A stretch of 26,770 nt of DNA from the NCBI GenBank assembly GCA_023430775.1, contig JAEYYY010000664.1:1-26770 (forward strand), in the 5' to 3' direction. The stretch comes from Pseudomonadota bacterium. GTDB taxonomy: Bacteria > Myxococcota_A > Polyangia > Haliangiales > Haliangiaceae. Of this stretch, positions 1 to 7,468 are shown piece by piece; the stretch's first letter is position 1; each line of letters opens with the position of its first letter. The notes beneath the pieces are model-generated. The model worked only from the letters and a program-made list of their open reading frames with translations, searched no databases and was not told the DNA's origin. The position numbers and the translations under genes were made by a program.

Positions 1-623
1 CCGAGATCCTCGTCGAGCTCGTGCTCGCCGAGCGGCGGCGGACCTGCCGATGGCCGCGCGACTCGCGACTCGGTGGAGGCGCGCGCCGGTGTGGTGCCGC
101 GAAGCGTGTTGTTGATCTCCTCGGGAGTGCTGCCGTGGAGCGCGGCGATGTCGATCGCCGGCGTCTTGATCGTGGCGTCGCTCGGCAGCTGCACCGCAGG
201 CAGGTTGCGAACCGTGGCGTCGATCTCGGAGGGCGGCGACATCTGCGCGACCGGCGTGCTCTCGGGCGGTATGGCCGGCTGGCTCTCGCGTTCGGCGGGC
301 TGGGTGTCGTCCGCCGTGGCAGCACCGCGCGGTAGCAGGCCGGGTGTGCCCCCGAGGTACTGATCGATCTTCTCGTCGAAGGTCCCCTTCTTGAGGTCCT
401 TCATCACCGCCTTGTGCTGAGCCTGCATCAGCGACTTGATGGCGCCCTCGTCCGAGCCCGCGTCGTAGACCAGCTTGCGCGTCGAAACGATCACACCCGC
501 GTGGAACAGGTGCGTGAATAGGTGCGGCGAAAGCACGCCGGAATCTTCCGTCTGGACGTGGAAGATCAGCCCGCGATACCGGACGTTGTGGTTGTAGCCC
601 AGAATGGGCGAACGCTTCGCCAC
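1..623 (-). CDS. conserved protein of unknown function (C-terminus beyond window)
   Basis: The frame is open from a GTG at 623 to the left edge, giving about 207 visible residues with no stop. The first 95 or so residues look folded and conserved: the protein begins MAKRSPILGYNHNVRYRG, continues with HVQTEDSG and HLFHAGVIVSTRKLVYDAG, and ends this part with helix-rich QAQHKAVMKDLKKG. After that it becomes a Pro/Ser/Thr/Ala-rich linker. From memory this N-terminus recurs in uncharacterised myxobacterial proteins; I know no function. GTG is chosen because the recalled family begins at MAKRSP and an in-frame stop lies five codons upstream. There is no signal peptide or membrane segment, so it is probably cytoplasmic. 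It is divergent from the DUF1232 gene across 150 nt, which shows only a weak CCCCG/CGGGG hairpin at 748-762. Confidence 0.8.
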   Translation of the reverse strand, partial: MAKRSPILGYNHNVRYRGLIFHVQTEDSGVLSPHLFTHLFHAGVIVSTRKLVYDAGSDEGAIKSLMQAQHKAVMKDLKKGTFDEKIDQYLGGTPGLLPRGAATADDTQPAERESQPAIPPESTPVAQMSPPSEIDATVRNLPAVQLPSDATIKTPAIDIAALHGSTPEEINNTLRGTTPARASTESRVARPSAGPPPLGEHELDEDL

Positions 624-773
624 CGCTAAGTCAGCGTATCATGGGAACGCCTTGCGAGGCCGCGGGCTTGTAATTCGAGTGAGGGGTTGGTACCCATCAA
701 GCTCTGCTCCCATCCTGGAGTGCTGCTAGTTTTCCCCTGTCTGGAGGCCCCGTTTCCCGGGGTGTGAGAAATC

Positions 774-1376
774 GTGACGAGCCCTGCTGTCGAGTCGAAG
801 TTTGTCGAGCTGGTGCGTGATTGGTTGGTGTCGTTGCCCCATGACCTCAAGATCGCCTTCGACGCGATGGATGACGAGAACCTGCCAAGACCGGTTCGCG
901 AGGTCGCTGCGGGGGTCGTGGCATACGTGATCTCGCCGAACGATTCGGTGTCGGACCGCAGCGAGAACGTCGTGAGCTTCGCCGACGATGCGGTGCTGCT
1001 GCGGCTCGCGCTGTCCAAGGCGCTCGGTCCCGGTGAGGACGAGAAGGCCTTCCGCGATCGCTTCCCCGAGCTGTTCGAGGGCCTCGACGCCCACCTCGAC
1101 GTCTGCAAGTCCGTGATGGGCGAGCTGATGACCTGGCTCGAGAGCAAGGTGAAGGGCCTGCCGGCGCTCGACTACAAGGGCAAGAAGGTCGTCAAGTACC
1201 TCGACGACGAGACCGCCCGCGAGCAGCTGTTCGACGATCGCCTCGAGTTCCACACCAACTATCCGGTGGACGAGTCGACCATCACCGACAAGCTCAAGAA
1301 GGCCTCGACGATCACGGAGGCGCTCAAGCGCCGCAAGCAGGAAGAAGCGCGCGCCAAGGGCGTCGCTCGCGCCTGA
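774..1376 (+). CDS. YkvA/DUF1232-family protein
   Basis: This 200-residue protein starts at GTG 774. Residues 45-80 carry the DUF1232 (YkvA) signature: a hydrophobic helix, then AYVISPNDSVSD, then FADDAVLLRLAL, matching the family pattern AYxxSPxDxxPD...DDxxxL. Family members are small proteins of unknown biochemical role. This one is longer than the core because of a charged C-terminal half with LDYKGKKVVKYLDDE and a Lys/Arg/Glu-rich end. No signal peptide is visible. No clear Shine-Dalgarno precedes the GTG. Its stop lies two bases from the stop of the convergent murI gene. The family call is fairly secure; the function is unknown. Confidence 0.85.
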   Translation: MTSPAVESKFVELVRDWLVSLPHDLKIAFDAMDDENLPRPVREVAAGVVAYVISPNDSVSDRSENVVSFADDAVLLRLALSKALGPGEDEKAFRDRFPELFEGLDAHLDVCKSVMGELMTWLESKVKGLPALDYKGKKVVKYLDDETAREQLFDDRLEFHTNYPVDESTITDKLKKASTITEALKRRKQEEARAKGVARA

Positions 1377-1378
1377 TC

Positions 1379-2224
1379 CTACAGATCGACGAGCTCGAAG
1401 CCGGTCAACGTCTCACCGAGGAAGCGCGGCGCGATGTCGTCGAGCCGCGACGTGTCGGTGGCGAAGCAATCGAGCCGACCCGCTCCGGCTCGACGATTGG
1501 CCGCCGTTCCTAGCTGATCGCGCGCGGCTTCCGCCATCGCAGACGCCGAGTCGACGACCGCGATCTCGCGACCGGCGAGCTCCGTCGCGACGCTCGCGAT
1601 GACGTCGCGGAGCAAGGGATAGTGCGTGCAGCCGAGCACCAGCGTGTCGATCTCGCGATCGAGATCGAACAGCTGCACGAGGTAGCGCCGCGCGATGCCG
1701 ATCGCGACGTCGTCGCTCGGATCGGTCCAGCCTTCCTCGGCGAGCGGCACGAACAGCGGGCACGCGAGCGCGGTGAGCTGCGCTTTCGGATCGCGCGCCG
1801 CGATCGCCGTCGCGTATGCACCCGATCGCACCGTGCCGAGGGTGCCGATCACGCCGATGTGATTGTTGCGCGTCGCCGCGAGCGCGCTCGAGGCACCCGG
1901 CTCGACGGCGCCGATCACCGGTACCGGGCTCGCCGCCGACAGCGCCGGCAGCGCGTTCGCCGACGCCGTGTTGCAGGCGATCAGGACCAGCTTGACGCCG
2001 CGCGCGAGCAGGAACTGCTGGCAGGTCAGCGAGTACTTCTCGACGGTGCGAGGACTTTTACTTCCATAAGGAACGCGCGCCGTGTCGCCTAAATAAATGA
2101 CGTCCTCGCCGGGCAGCGCGCGGCGAAGTGCGCGAACCACCGTGAGCCCGCCGACGCCCGAGTCGAAGACGCCGATCGCCGAACGTCGCGTGGCTTGACG
2201 TTCGTTCGTTGATTCTTGCCCCAT
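1379..2224 (-). CDS. murI: glutamate racemase
   Basis: This cytoplasmic enzyme converts L-glutamate to D-glutamate for peptidoglycan. The 281-residue form has all the hallmarks: IGVFDSGVGGLTV at residues 17-29, the GDTARVPYG motif, the first catalytic cysteine in IACNTAS (Cys84), VIGAVEPGA, and the second catalytic cysteine in LGCTHYPLL (Cys199). Length is typical for the family. An in-frame TTG at 2269 would add 15 residues. I prefer the ATG at 2224 because GGAAG lies about five bases upstream and the racemase homology begins soon after it. The gene converges on the DUF1232 gene with a 2-nt gap. A weak small ORF on the same strand lies upstream. Confidence 0.95.
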   Translation of the reverse strand: MGQESTNERQATRRSAIGVFDSGVGGLTVVRALRRALPGEDVIYLGDTARVPYGSKSPRTVEKYSLTCQQFLLARGVKLVLIACNTASANALPALSAASPVPVIGAVEPGASSALAATRNNHIGVIGTLGTVRSGAYATAIAARDPKAQLTALACPLFVPLAEEGWTDPSDDVAIGIARRYLVQLFDLDREIDTLVLGCTHYPLLRDVIASVATELAGREIAVVDSASAMAEAARDQLGTAANRRAGAGRLDCFATDTSRLDDIAPRFLGETLTGFELVDL

Positions 2225-2305
2225 TAAGTCTTCCGGAGTGAGACGGACTGTCACGTCTGGCTGATCCAATTGCCAGCGCGATGTTCGTTCACCGAGGAAA
2301 ACGTC

Positions 2306-2479
2306 TTAGCGGGCGCGACGCTTCCGACGGACCGGACGAGCCAGCTTGCGACCTTCGAAGGCCCAAACAAGCTGGAGGAATGTCACCGGCTTATCGGTCA
2401 TCTCTGCGTAGAAACGCGAGATTCCCGGAAAGCTCTCCTCGGCGAGCGGAAGCTGCCGTTCGGTGATCCTGCCTTGCAC
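2306..2479 (-). CDS. candidate 57-residue basic protein
   Basis: This short minus-strand frame sits between murI and the HD gene, a stretch of about 345 nt otherwise without a gene. From a GTG at 2479 it reads as a protein-like sequence: QGRITERQLPLAEE, then SRFYAEMTDKPVTFLQLVWA, ending in a very basic tail (RKLARPVRRKRRAR). An internal ATG at 2401 would give a 31-residue version. The amphipathic/aromatic core followed by an Arg/Lys tail could suit a nucleic-acid-binding or membrane-edge peptide, but I recognise no family. Against it, there is no Shine-Dalgarno and the frame stays open upstream into antisense of the HD gene. It could therefore be a chance frame. Confidence 0.35.
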   Translation of the reverse strand: MQGRITERQLPLAEESFPGISRFYAEMTDKPVTFLQLVWAFEGRKLARPVRRKRRAR

Positions 2480-2569
2480 TGCGTCGCGCTTCGAGCACGG
2501 TCCGTACCAACGTGAGCGTCGGCGCTCAGTGCCTGTGGGATCCGAAACCGTGCTAGCTAGTGCGACCCC

Positions 2570-3712
2570 ATGTCGAACGAGCAGCCGGACGCCATGCGCG
2601 GGCTCGTCGAGACCGACCCTGTCGTCCTCATCGAGCTCGCGGCAGCGATCGCCGATACCGGACGCATCCCGCCGAATCGCGTGACCGCGCTCGCCGCCGA
2701 GCACGCCGCGCGCCTCGCGGAAGCGGACAAGGGACGGCTGCGCGCCGCCGTCGAGCAGATGCTGATGGGCACGCAGATCGACGCGGCGCTCGAGTGGCTG
2801 AACCAGACGCGAATCCTTCGCGTGCTGTTCCCCGAGCTCGAGGCGACGGTCGATCTGGTGCAGGAAGAAGGTCGCCAGCACAAGGACGTGTGGGCGCACA
2901 CCAAGCAGGTCGTGCGGCAGACGGTGCGCCGCCCGCTCGTGCGCTGGGCCGCGCTGCTCCACGACATCGGCAAGGTGCCGACGCGAACGTTCACCGAGCA
3001 CGGCGTGCACTTCCACGGTCACGCCGAGGTCGGTGCGCGGATGTTCGATCGGATCAGCCAGCGCTTCGGCTTCGCGCGCGACGAGCGCCACACGATCCGC
3101 TTCCTCGTCAAGCACCACCTGCGCACCAACCAGTACGGCGATCAGTGGACCGACAGCGCGGTGCGCCGGTTCCATCGCGAGATGGGTCCGTACATGACGG
3201 ACCTGCTGGATCTGTCGCGCGCCGACATCACGTCGAAGCGACCGGGCCGCCGCAAGGCGCTGCTCGAGCAGATCAGCGCGCTCGCCGATCGCGTGCAGCA
3301 CCTCGCCGAGCAGGATGCGAAGTTGCCGCCGCTGCCGACCGGTGTCGGCACCGCGATCATGAACGCGTTCGAGATCCCGCCGTCGCGGCTGATCGGCGAT
3401 CTCAAGCGCGCACTCGAGAAGGCGATCGACGACGGCACGCTCGAGGCGCGCCGCGAGGACGAGTACTACGTCGCGCACATCGCGCGGCAGAACCTGGTGC
3501 CGAACGTCGCGCCCGAGAAGCGCGAGGCGTTGATCGCGGCAGGCGGTGCGCTCGAGATTCCCGCCGACGACGTCGAGGGTCCGCACAAGGGCGTCGATCC
3601 CGACGATCCGTCGCCGGGCGTGCTCGCGTGCGGTCACGATCCGGAGAACGATCCGTGCAAGCTGGTGCCGCACCGCGACGCCGATCCCGACGATCCAGAC
3701 CTCCGACGCTGA
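2570..3712 (+). CDS. HD-domain protein resembling a CCA-adding enzyme without its catalytic head
   Basis: The first 90 or so residues match the RNA-binding neck of tRNA nucleotidyltransferases and poly(A) polymerases: ERxREE-like DKGRLRAAVEQMLMG, then AALEWLNQTRILRVLFPEL. An HD phosphohydrolase domain follows, with His110 in WAHTKQVV, His131-Asp132 in LLHDIGK, FHGHAEVG, KHHLR and Asp219. A segment at 270-295 (PPSRLIGDLKRALEKAIDDG) resembles the C-terminal PGPxxG region of CCA-adding enzymes. The GSxxRD...DxD nucleotidyltransferase domain normally at the N-terminus is absent. The last 50 residues are acidic, with repeated DPDDP and two cysteines. A 2',3'-cyclic phosphodiesterase or phosphatase role is possible by analogy only. 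The ATG start has no evident Shine-Dalgarno. Confidence 0.85.
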   Translation: MSNEQPDAMRGLVETDPVVLIELAAAIADTGRIPPNRVTALAAEHAARLAEADKGRLRAAVEQMLMGTQIDAALEWLNQTRILRVLFPELEATVDLVQEEGRQHKDVWAHTKQVVRQTVRRPLVRWAALLHDIGKVPTRTFTEHGVHFHGHAEVGARMFDRISQRFGFARDERHTIRFLVKHHLRTNQYGDQWTDSAVRRFHREMGPYMTDLLDLSRADITSKRPGRRKALLEQISALADRVQHLAEQDAKLPPLPTGVGTAIMNAFEIPPSRLIGDLKRALEKAIDDGTLEARREDEYYVAHIARQNLVPNVAPEKREALIAAGGALEIPADDVEGPHKGVDPDDPSPGVLACGHDPENDPCKLVPHRDADPDDPDLRR

Positions 3713-3727
3713 TGCGCGAATTGATCA

Positions 3728-3741
3728 CTCGGATTTCCGAG
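3728..3741. repeat. short inverted repeat CTCGGA-TT-TCCGAG
   Basis: A perfect 6-bp inverted repeat with a 2-nt centre lies 16 nt after the HD gene stop. No T-run follows on the plus strand, so a classical terminator is not supported. It could be an operator for the downstream lipoprotein gene or chance. The rest of 3713-3849 shows nothing recognisable. Confidence 0.3.
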
Positions 3742-3849
3742 GATGTCGCGAGTTCCCGGTGCCCCTGGCGACAGCCTCCCCGCACGCGACGGTAACCACT
3801 CGAAAGCGTACGGCCGCCGGACGGCACGAGAGTTGGACTCGACGATCGC

Positions 3850-4539
3850 ATGCGGTTTGTCGTGCTCTGCGTGTGTCTCGTCGGCTGTGGTCTGGATGAC
3901 GGTTACCCCGAGGCGGCGGACAAGCCGTTCGAGAAGCGCATCCCGGCCTTCTCGGGAGGCATCGGCGGTCCCCCGATCGAGCAGATCGATGTCGGCACCA
4001 CCAAACCGGTCGTCGATCTGCGCACGTGCTCGAGCACCGTGTTCCTCGACAACAGCGATCCCGACCGCCCCTACGCCTTCGTTCACCCGCGTGACGACGG
4101 GCGGACGTGCGAGCTCTGGATGGGCAGCGAGGCCGGACGTCCACCTCGCCTGTACTGCCAGTACGACCGCGAGGGCGGCGTCCGGCTGAACGTCGCGAGA
4201 GGGACCGTCGATCGGCCGAGCGGATGTTTTCCGCTGGTCACTCGCGTGCCCGCCGCGCTCGATCTCGAGCTCGCGTTGCTCGTGCCGCCGACGACCCCAC
4301 CCGCGCGTGACTTCGAGATCGATCTCGGCACGTGCCGGGAAGTGCATTATGTCGAGGGCGCGACCTTCGCCTCGATCCGCATGGTCGACCAGAGGTTCGG
4401 CGAGGCGCCGCCCGCGTGCGAGGTCTACCTGAACAACGGCTTCTACTGCGCGTTCCCGCCGTACTCGTCGGTGACGATCGAGCGCATCGACGGCGAGCTC
4501 GCGATCCGGAGCACGCGTTGTTTTCGGCCGGAGTACTGA
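3850..4539 (+). CDS. lipoprotein with two four-cysteine repeat domains
   Basis: This 229-residue protein begins with a short hydrophobic segment ending in a lipobox (CLVGC, Cys13), so it should be a lipid-anchored envelope protein. The mature part contains two copies of one domain. Copy 1 (about 54-127) has DLRTC (Cys60), RTCELW (Cys87), RLYCQY (Cys103) and SGCF (Cys126). Copy 2 (about 155-225) has DLGTC (Cys162), PACEVYL (Cys190), GFYCAF (Cys200) and TRCF (Cys224). The order, local motifs and most spacings match, suggesting two disulphides per domain. I do not recognise the family. The gene is in the same orientation as the next lipoprotein gene (73-nt gap). The start is the only ATG fitting the signal peptide. 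Confidence 0.85.
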   Translation: MRFVVLCVCLVGCGLDDGYPEAADKPFEKRIPAFSGGIGGPPIEQIDVGTTKPVVDLRTCSSTVFLDNSDPDRPYAFVHPRDDGRTCELWMGSEAGRPPRLYCQYDREGGVRLNVARGTVDRPSGCFPLVTRVPAALDLELALLVPPTTPPARDFEIDLGTCREVHYVEGATFASIRMVDQRFGEAPPACEVYLNNGFYCAFPPYSSVTIERIDGELAIRSTRCFRPEY

Positions 4540-4612
4540 GCACTTGCTGCTGTCACGGCGGCCCGACAATTGACGACGAATAGCGACGCGGCAGCCGTGG
4601 TTTGATCCTCTC

Positions 4613-5116
4613 ATGAGGCTCACCAAGACCGTGGTCACCGGCTCCGTGCTCGCACTGGCGTTCCTTGCCAACTGCGACCTCATCACGGGCCCGAGCTGGA
4701 AGTACGGCGAAGCCGACATGCGCGCCGCGGTCGAGGGCACGTGGAAGCTGACCCGCAACGGGGAGACGATCACGCTGGTCGCGAAGCAAGCGAGCGGCGC
4801 GAAGCACAGCGCGCGCGAGACCGGGTTCGTCAAGGACGCGGCCGCGTGTGGCAATCGCTCGTTCATCAAGGAAGCCGCCGCGTGCATCGACTCGTCGGAG
4901 CTGCCGCTCGAGATCACGGCGGACAAGCACGCCATCGAGGATGCCGCGTTCGTCGTTCACAGCACGCGGTTCGACTCGGGCACGTTGCGCTTCACGATCG
5001 ATGACGCGAGCGTCGATGCCAGGGTCGATCCGAGCGGCAAGGTCGAGCAGGTCTCGATGTGGATGCGTGGCAAGAACAGGTTCGAGACCGTCACGCTCGA
5101 GCGGATCGCGAAGTAG
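4613..5116 (+). CDS. small lipoprotein of unknown function
   Basis: The protein has 167 residues. The N-terminus MRLTKTVVTG plus a hydrophobic stretch ending LANC (Cys21) looks like a lipoprotein signal, although Asn before the Cys is unusual. The mature part reads like a small beta-barrel or lipocalin-like ligand-binding fold (GTWKLTRNGETITLV, then alternating beta strands such as GTLRFTIDD and RFETVTLER). That is an impression only. A local duplication VKDAAACG / IKEAAACI supplies two cysteines (79 and 91) that probably pair. The gene abuts the convergent amylase: its stop ends at 5116 and the amylase stop begins at 5117. Confidence 0.8.
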   Translation: MRLTKTVVTGSVLALAFLANCDLITGPSWKYGEADMRAAVEGTWKLTRNGETITLVAKQASGAKHSARETGFVKDAAACGNRSFIKEAAACIDSSELPLEITADKHAIEDAAFVVHSTRFDSGTLRFTIDDASVDARVDPSGKVEQVSMWMRGKNRFETVTLERIAK

Positions 5117-6556
5117 CTACTCGCGCGGTCCCCGCACGAACACGCGGTGGCCCCACGGCTCGAGCGACAGCGTGTCGCCGGCGTGCAGCGCGATCGCCTG
5201 CTGCGAGAACAGCTCGACGTAGTCGCCGTCGATCGAGCCCGCGTTCGGCTGCGGATCGAGCGTGATCGAGATCGCCGCGGCGGACAGGTTCGTCACCACC
5301 ACGACCTGATGCTCCTCGCGCCGGCGGATGAACGCGTAGGCGCTGTCGGCACCGCGGGTGTCGAGCTTGCGAAAGTCGGCCATCCCCGGCTGGTGCAGCG
5401 CGGGGTTCGCGCGGAACAGCTGCAACAGCCTCGTGTAGAAGTCGCGGTACGCACCCGGATCGGTCCAGTCGATCTTCACCTGCGGGTCGTGACCGAGGTT
5501 GATCGAGTCCTGCACGGTGTGGCCGTCGAACACGCGCATGCCCGCTTCCTGGCCGTCGAACACCAGCGGCTTGCCGGGGAGCAACAGCTCGAGCACGGCG
5601 AACGCGCGGATGCCGTCGCGATACCGCGCGGCGAGCGTGAACTTGCCGTTGTCGTCGTGGTTGTAGGTCATCCGCATGACGAGGGCGTCGGGGCGGTCGG
5701 CGTACGGCAGGAGCTGCTGGACGTAGAGCGCGTCGTCGATCGCGGTCACCGGCCGCGCGTGGTGCGCGACATCGCCGAGCGTCGGGTAGACGCTCCAGTC
5801 GTAGACCATGTCGAACGCGTCGTGAAATCGCGGGTCGCTGGCCTCGGCGAGCAGGAACACCGGCTTGACCTGCTCGAGTGCGGCGCGCAGCTCGACGAAG
5901 TAATCGACCGGCATGTGGTGCGCGAAGTCGATGCGGAAGCCATCGAAGTCGAACCGGCGGACCCAGTCGACCATCACGGCGGTCATGTACGCGCGCAGCT
6001 CGTGATTGCTCCAGTCGAGCTGCGCGATCCAGCCGAACTCGCCGCCGACCGGCTGGATCTGGCCCTCGTGCCGCACGTACCACTCGGGGTGCTCGACGAT
6101 CAGGTGGTTGTCCCACGCGGTGTGGTTCGGCACCCAGTCGACGATCACGCTCATGCCGAGCGCGTGGGCGTCGCGGACGAGCGCGCGGAACTGCTCCTCG
6201 GTGCCGTACTCGGGGTTGAGCTTCTCGTAGGACTTCACCGCGTACGGGTTGCCGTGCGGCGCATCGATGTACTCGAGCGAGCCGATCTCGTGGATCGGCA
6301 ACAGCCAGACGATGCCGATGCCGAGTGCCTTCAGCTCGGGCAACTTCGCGCGCACGCCCTCGAAGTCTCCGGTTTGCGAGAAGTGACGGACGTAGAGCTC
6401 GTAGATCGGCTCGCGCTGCCGCCACACCGCGAACGGCTCGCGGGTGTCGATCGGATCGGTGGGCGCCATCGCATCGGGCGCCGGGTCGGGGACGGGATCG
6501 TCGGGCATCGGCGTGCAGGCCAGCAGGGTCGCGGCGATAACGAGCGCGCGTGGCAT
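5117..6556 (-). CDS. secreted alpha-amylase family (GH13) lipoprotein
   Basis: This glycoside hydrolase family 13 enzyme of 479 residues probably hydrolyses alpha-glucans at the cell envelope. The four conserved regions are present: DWVPNHT (140-146), GFRIDFAHH with nucleophile Asp210, FLLAEAS with acid/base Glu238, and TYNHDD with His300 and Asp301. The N-terminus MPRALVIAATLLAC is a lipoprotein signal (Cys14), followed by an Asp/Pro-rich linker and the barrel from about residue 45. A beta-sandwich-like C-terminal domain ends the protein. An in-frame TTG at 6562 would add two residues; the ATG at 6556 is preferred. The gene is divergent from an AraC regulator 93 nt away, which suggests local control. 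The exact substrate (starch, maltodextrin, trehalose-like) cannot be read from sequence. Confidence 0.93.
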   Translation of the reverse strand: MPRALVIAATLLACTPMPDDPVPDPAPDAMAPTDPIDTREPFAVWRQREPIYELYVRHFSQTGDFEGVRAKLPELKALGIGIVWLLPIHEIGSLEYIDAPHGNPYAVKSYEKLNPEYGTEEQFRALVRDAHALGMSVIVDWVPNHTAWDNHLIVEHPEWYVRHEGQIQPVGGEFGWIAQLDWSNHELRAYMTAVMVDWVRRFDFDGFRIDFAHHMPVDYFVELRAALEQVKPVFLLAEASDPRFHDAFDMVYDWSVYPTLGDVAHHARPVTAIDDALYVQQLLPYADRPDALVMRMTYNHDDNGKFTLAARYRDGIRAFAVLELLLPGKPLVFDGQEAGMRVFDGHTVQDSINLGHDPQVKIDWTDPGAYRDFYTRLLQLFRANPALHQPGMADFRKLDTRGADSAYAFIRRREEHQVVVVTNLSAAAISITLDPQPNAGSIDGDYVELFSQQAIALHAGDTLSLEPWGHRVFVRGPRE

Positions 6557-6573
6557 GGCCAAGGTCTATCGCC

Positions 6574-6585
6574 ACCACCGGTGGT
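6574..6585. promoter_or_regulatory. perfect 12-bp palindrome between amylase and AraC genes, candidate operator
   Basis: ACCACCGGTGGT is a perfect palindrome, 17 bp upstream of the amylase ATG and 64 bp upstream of the preferred regulator start. Its position in the shared divergent promoter region suits a binding site for a regulator. AraC-type proteins usually bind direct repeats, so another regulator is also possible. It covers the alternative regulator start at GTG 6581. Confidence 0.45.
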
Positions 6586-6649
6586 TAGTGCTCGCGCTTC
6601 GGTCATTGATCCCACAGAAACCGTCAGCGAAGATGCTCTCTCTCCCCTC

Positions 6650-7468
6650 GTGCCACCACAGAAACAAGCAGACACCGTCTCCCTGACCGTGCTGGCCGGC
6701 TCCGAGATCGCCGCGCGGATCGAGGCGCCGTCCGTGGTGTTCACGATCGAGTGGGCGATCGCGCGAGCCGGCGAGCACACGCTCGATCGCTCGAACTGCC
6801 TCGTCACCTCGCGCAGCCTGACCGTCGCGAGCACGACGACGATGCGGCTCGGCGTGCTGACGCTCCACCCGCCGATCCTGGCCGCGGTCGAACGCGAGTA
6901 CCGCGCGCTCGGCCTCGACCGCCGCACGTTCGAGCGCTGGTTGCGCCGGCGCAGCGTGCTGCCGCGCACCACCTGGCTGCACGAGATCCTCCACCGCTAC
7001 GTGTTCGAACGTCACGCGCTCGGCAACCGTGACAACCTGGCGACCCGGTTTCTCGAGATCGAGATCGCGAAGGAGCTCTACTTCCTGTTTCGCGATCGCG
7101 AGGCCGGCGCCGATCGGGCGTCGATCGTGCGCGTCCCCGGCACGCCGGTCGAGAAGGCGCTCCGCTACATCGACGCGCACGTCTTTGACGAGCGCAGCGT
7201 CGGCGAGCTTGCCCGGATCGCCGGCGCGAGCGAGAGCACGCTGCTCCGGCAGTTCCAGAGCGAGGTCGGCACCACGCCCGGCGCGTACTGGCGCAACCGC
7301 AAGCTCGACGAGGCCCTGCTCGCCTTGCGCGCCGGTCGCTCGGTCGCCGAGGTCGCGACCCACGTCGGCTACGACAACCCGACGTCGTTCGGGTTCGCGT
7401 TCACCAGGCGCTTCGGTCACCCGCCGTCGACGTTTCGGCCGCGCGGCCGCACGCGACCTGCGCCCTAA
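6650..7468 (+). CDS. AraC-family transcriptional regulator
   Basis: The last 100 or so residues form the AraC/XylS double helix-turn-helix domain: RSVGELARIAGASESTLLRQ, GTTPGAYWRNRKLDEA, then SVAEVATHVGYDNPTSFGFA and the closing TRRFGHPPSTFR. The N-terminal part (about 1-150) is probably a cupin-like effector domain followed by a helical linker (EIAKELYFLFRDR). GTG 6650 gives 272 residues, a normal length. A GTG at 6581 would give 295 residues but lies within the palindrome and lacks a Shine-Dalgarno. The protein is cytoplasmic and divergent from the amylase gene, so control of that gene and of itself is the natural inference. Its stop overlaps that of the next, convergent gene by four bases. 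Confidence 0.9.
   Translation: MPPQKQADTVSLTVLAGSEIAARIEAPSVVFTIEWAIARAGEHTLDRSNCLVTSRSLTVASTTTMRLGVLTLHPPILAAVEREYRALGLDRRTFERWLRRRSVLPRTTWLHEILHRYVFERHALGNRDNLATRFLEIEIAKELYFLFRDREAGADRASIVRVPGTPVEKALRYIDAHVFDERSVGELARIAGASESTLLRQFQSEVGTTPGAYWRNRKLDEALLALRAGRSVAEVATHVGYDNPTSFGFAFTRRFGHPPSTFRPRGRTRPAP

Noticed and set aside
2480..3673. Long minus-strand frame antisense to the HD gene
   Set aside because: Arg/Leu/His-rich shadow without motifs; the plus strand has clear neck and HD motifs. Only its last 57 codons, outside the HD gene, were kept as a weak candidate.
5147..6649. Long plus-strand frame antisense to the amylase that is continuous with the AraC frame
   Set aside because: The upstream part has only low-complexity composition and lies opposite a gene with all four GH13 regions; the AraC homology begins after 6650. 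A fusion is not supported.
6581..6649. GTG 6581 as start of the AraC regulator
   Set aside because: It lies inside the perfect palindrome, lacks a ribosome binding site, and the added residues show no domain character. It is not fully excluded.
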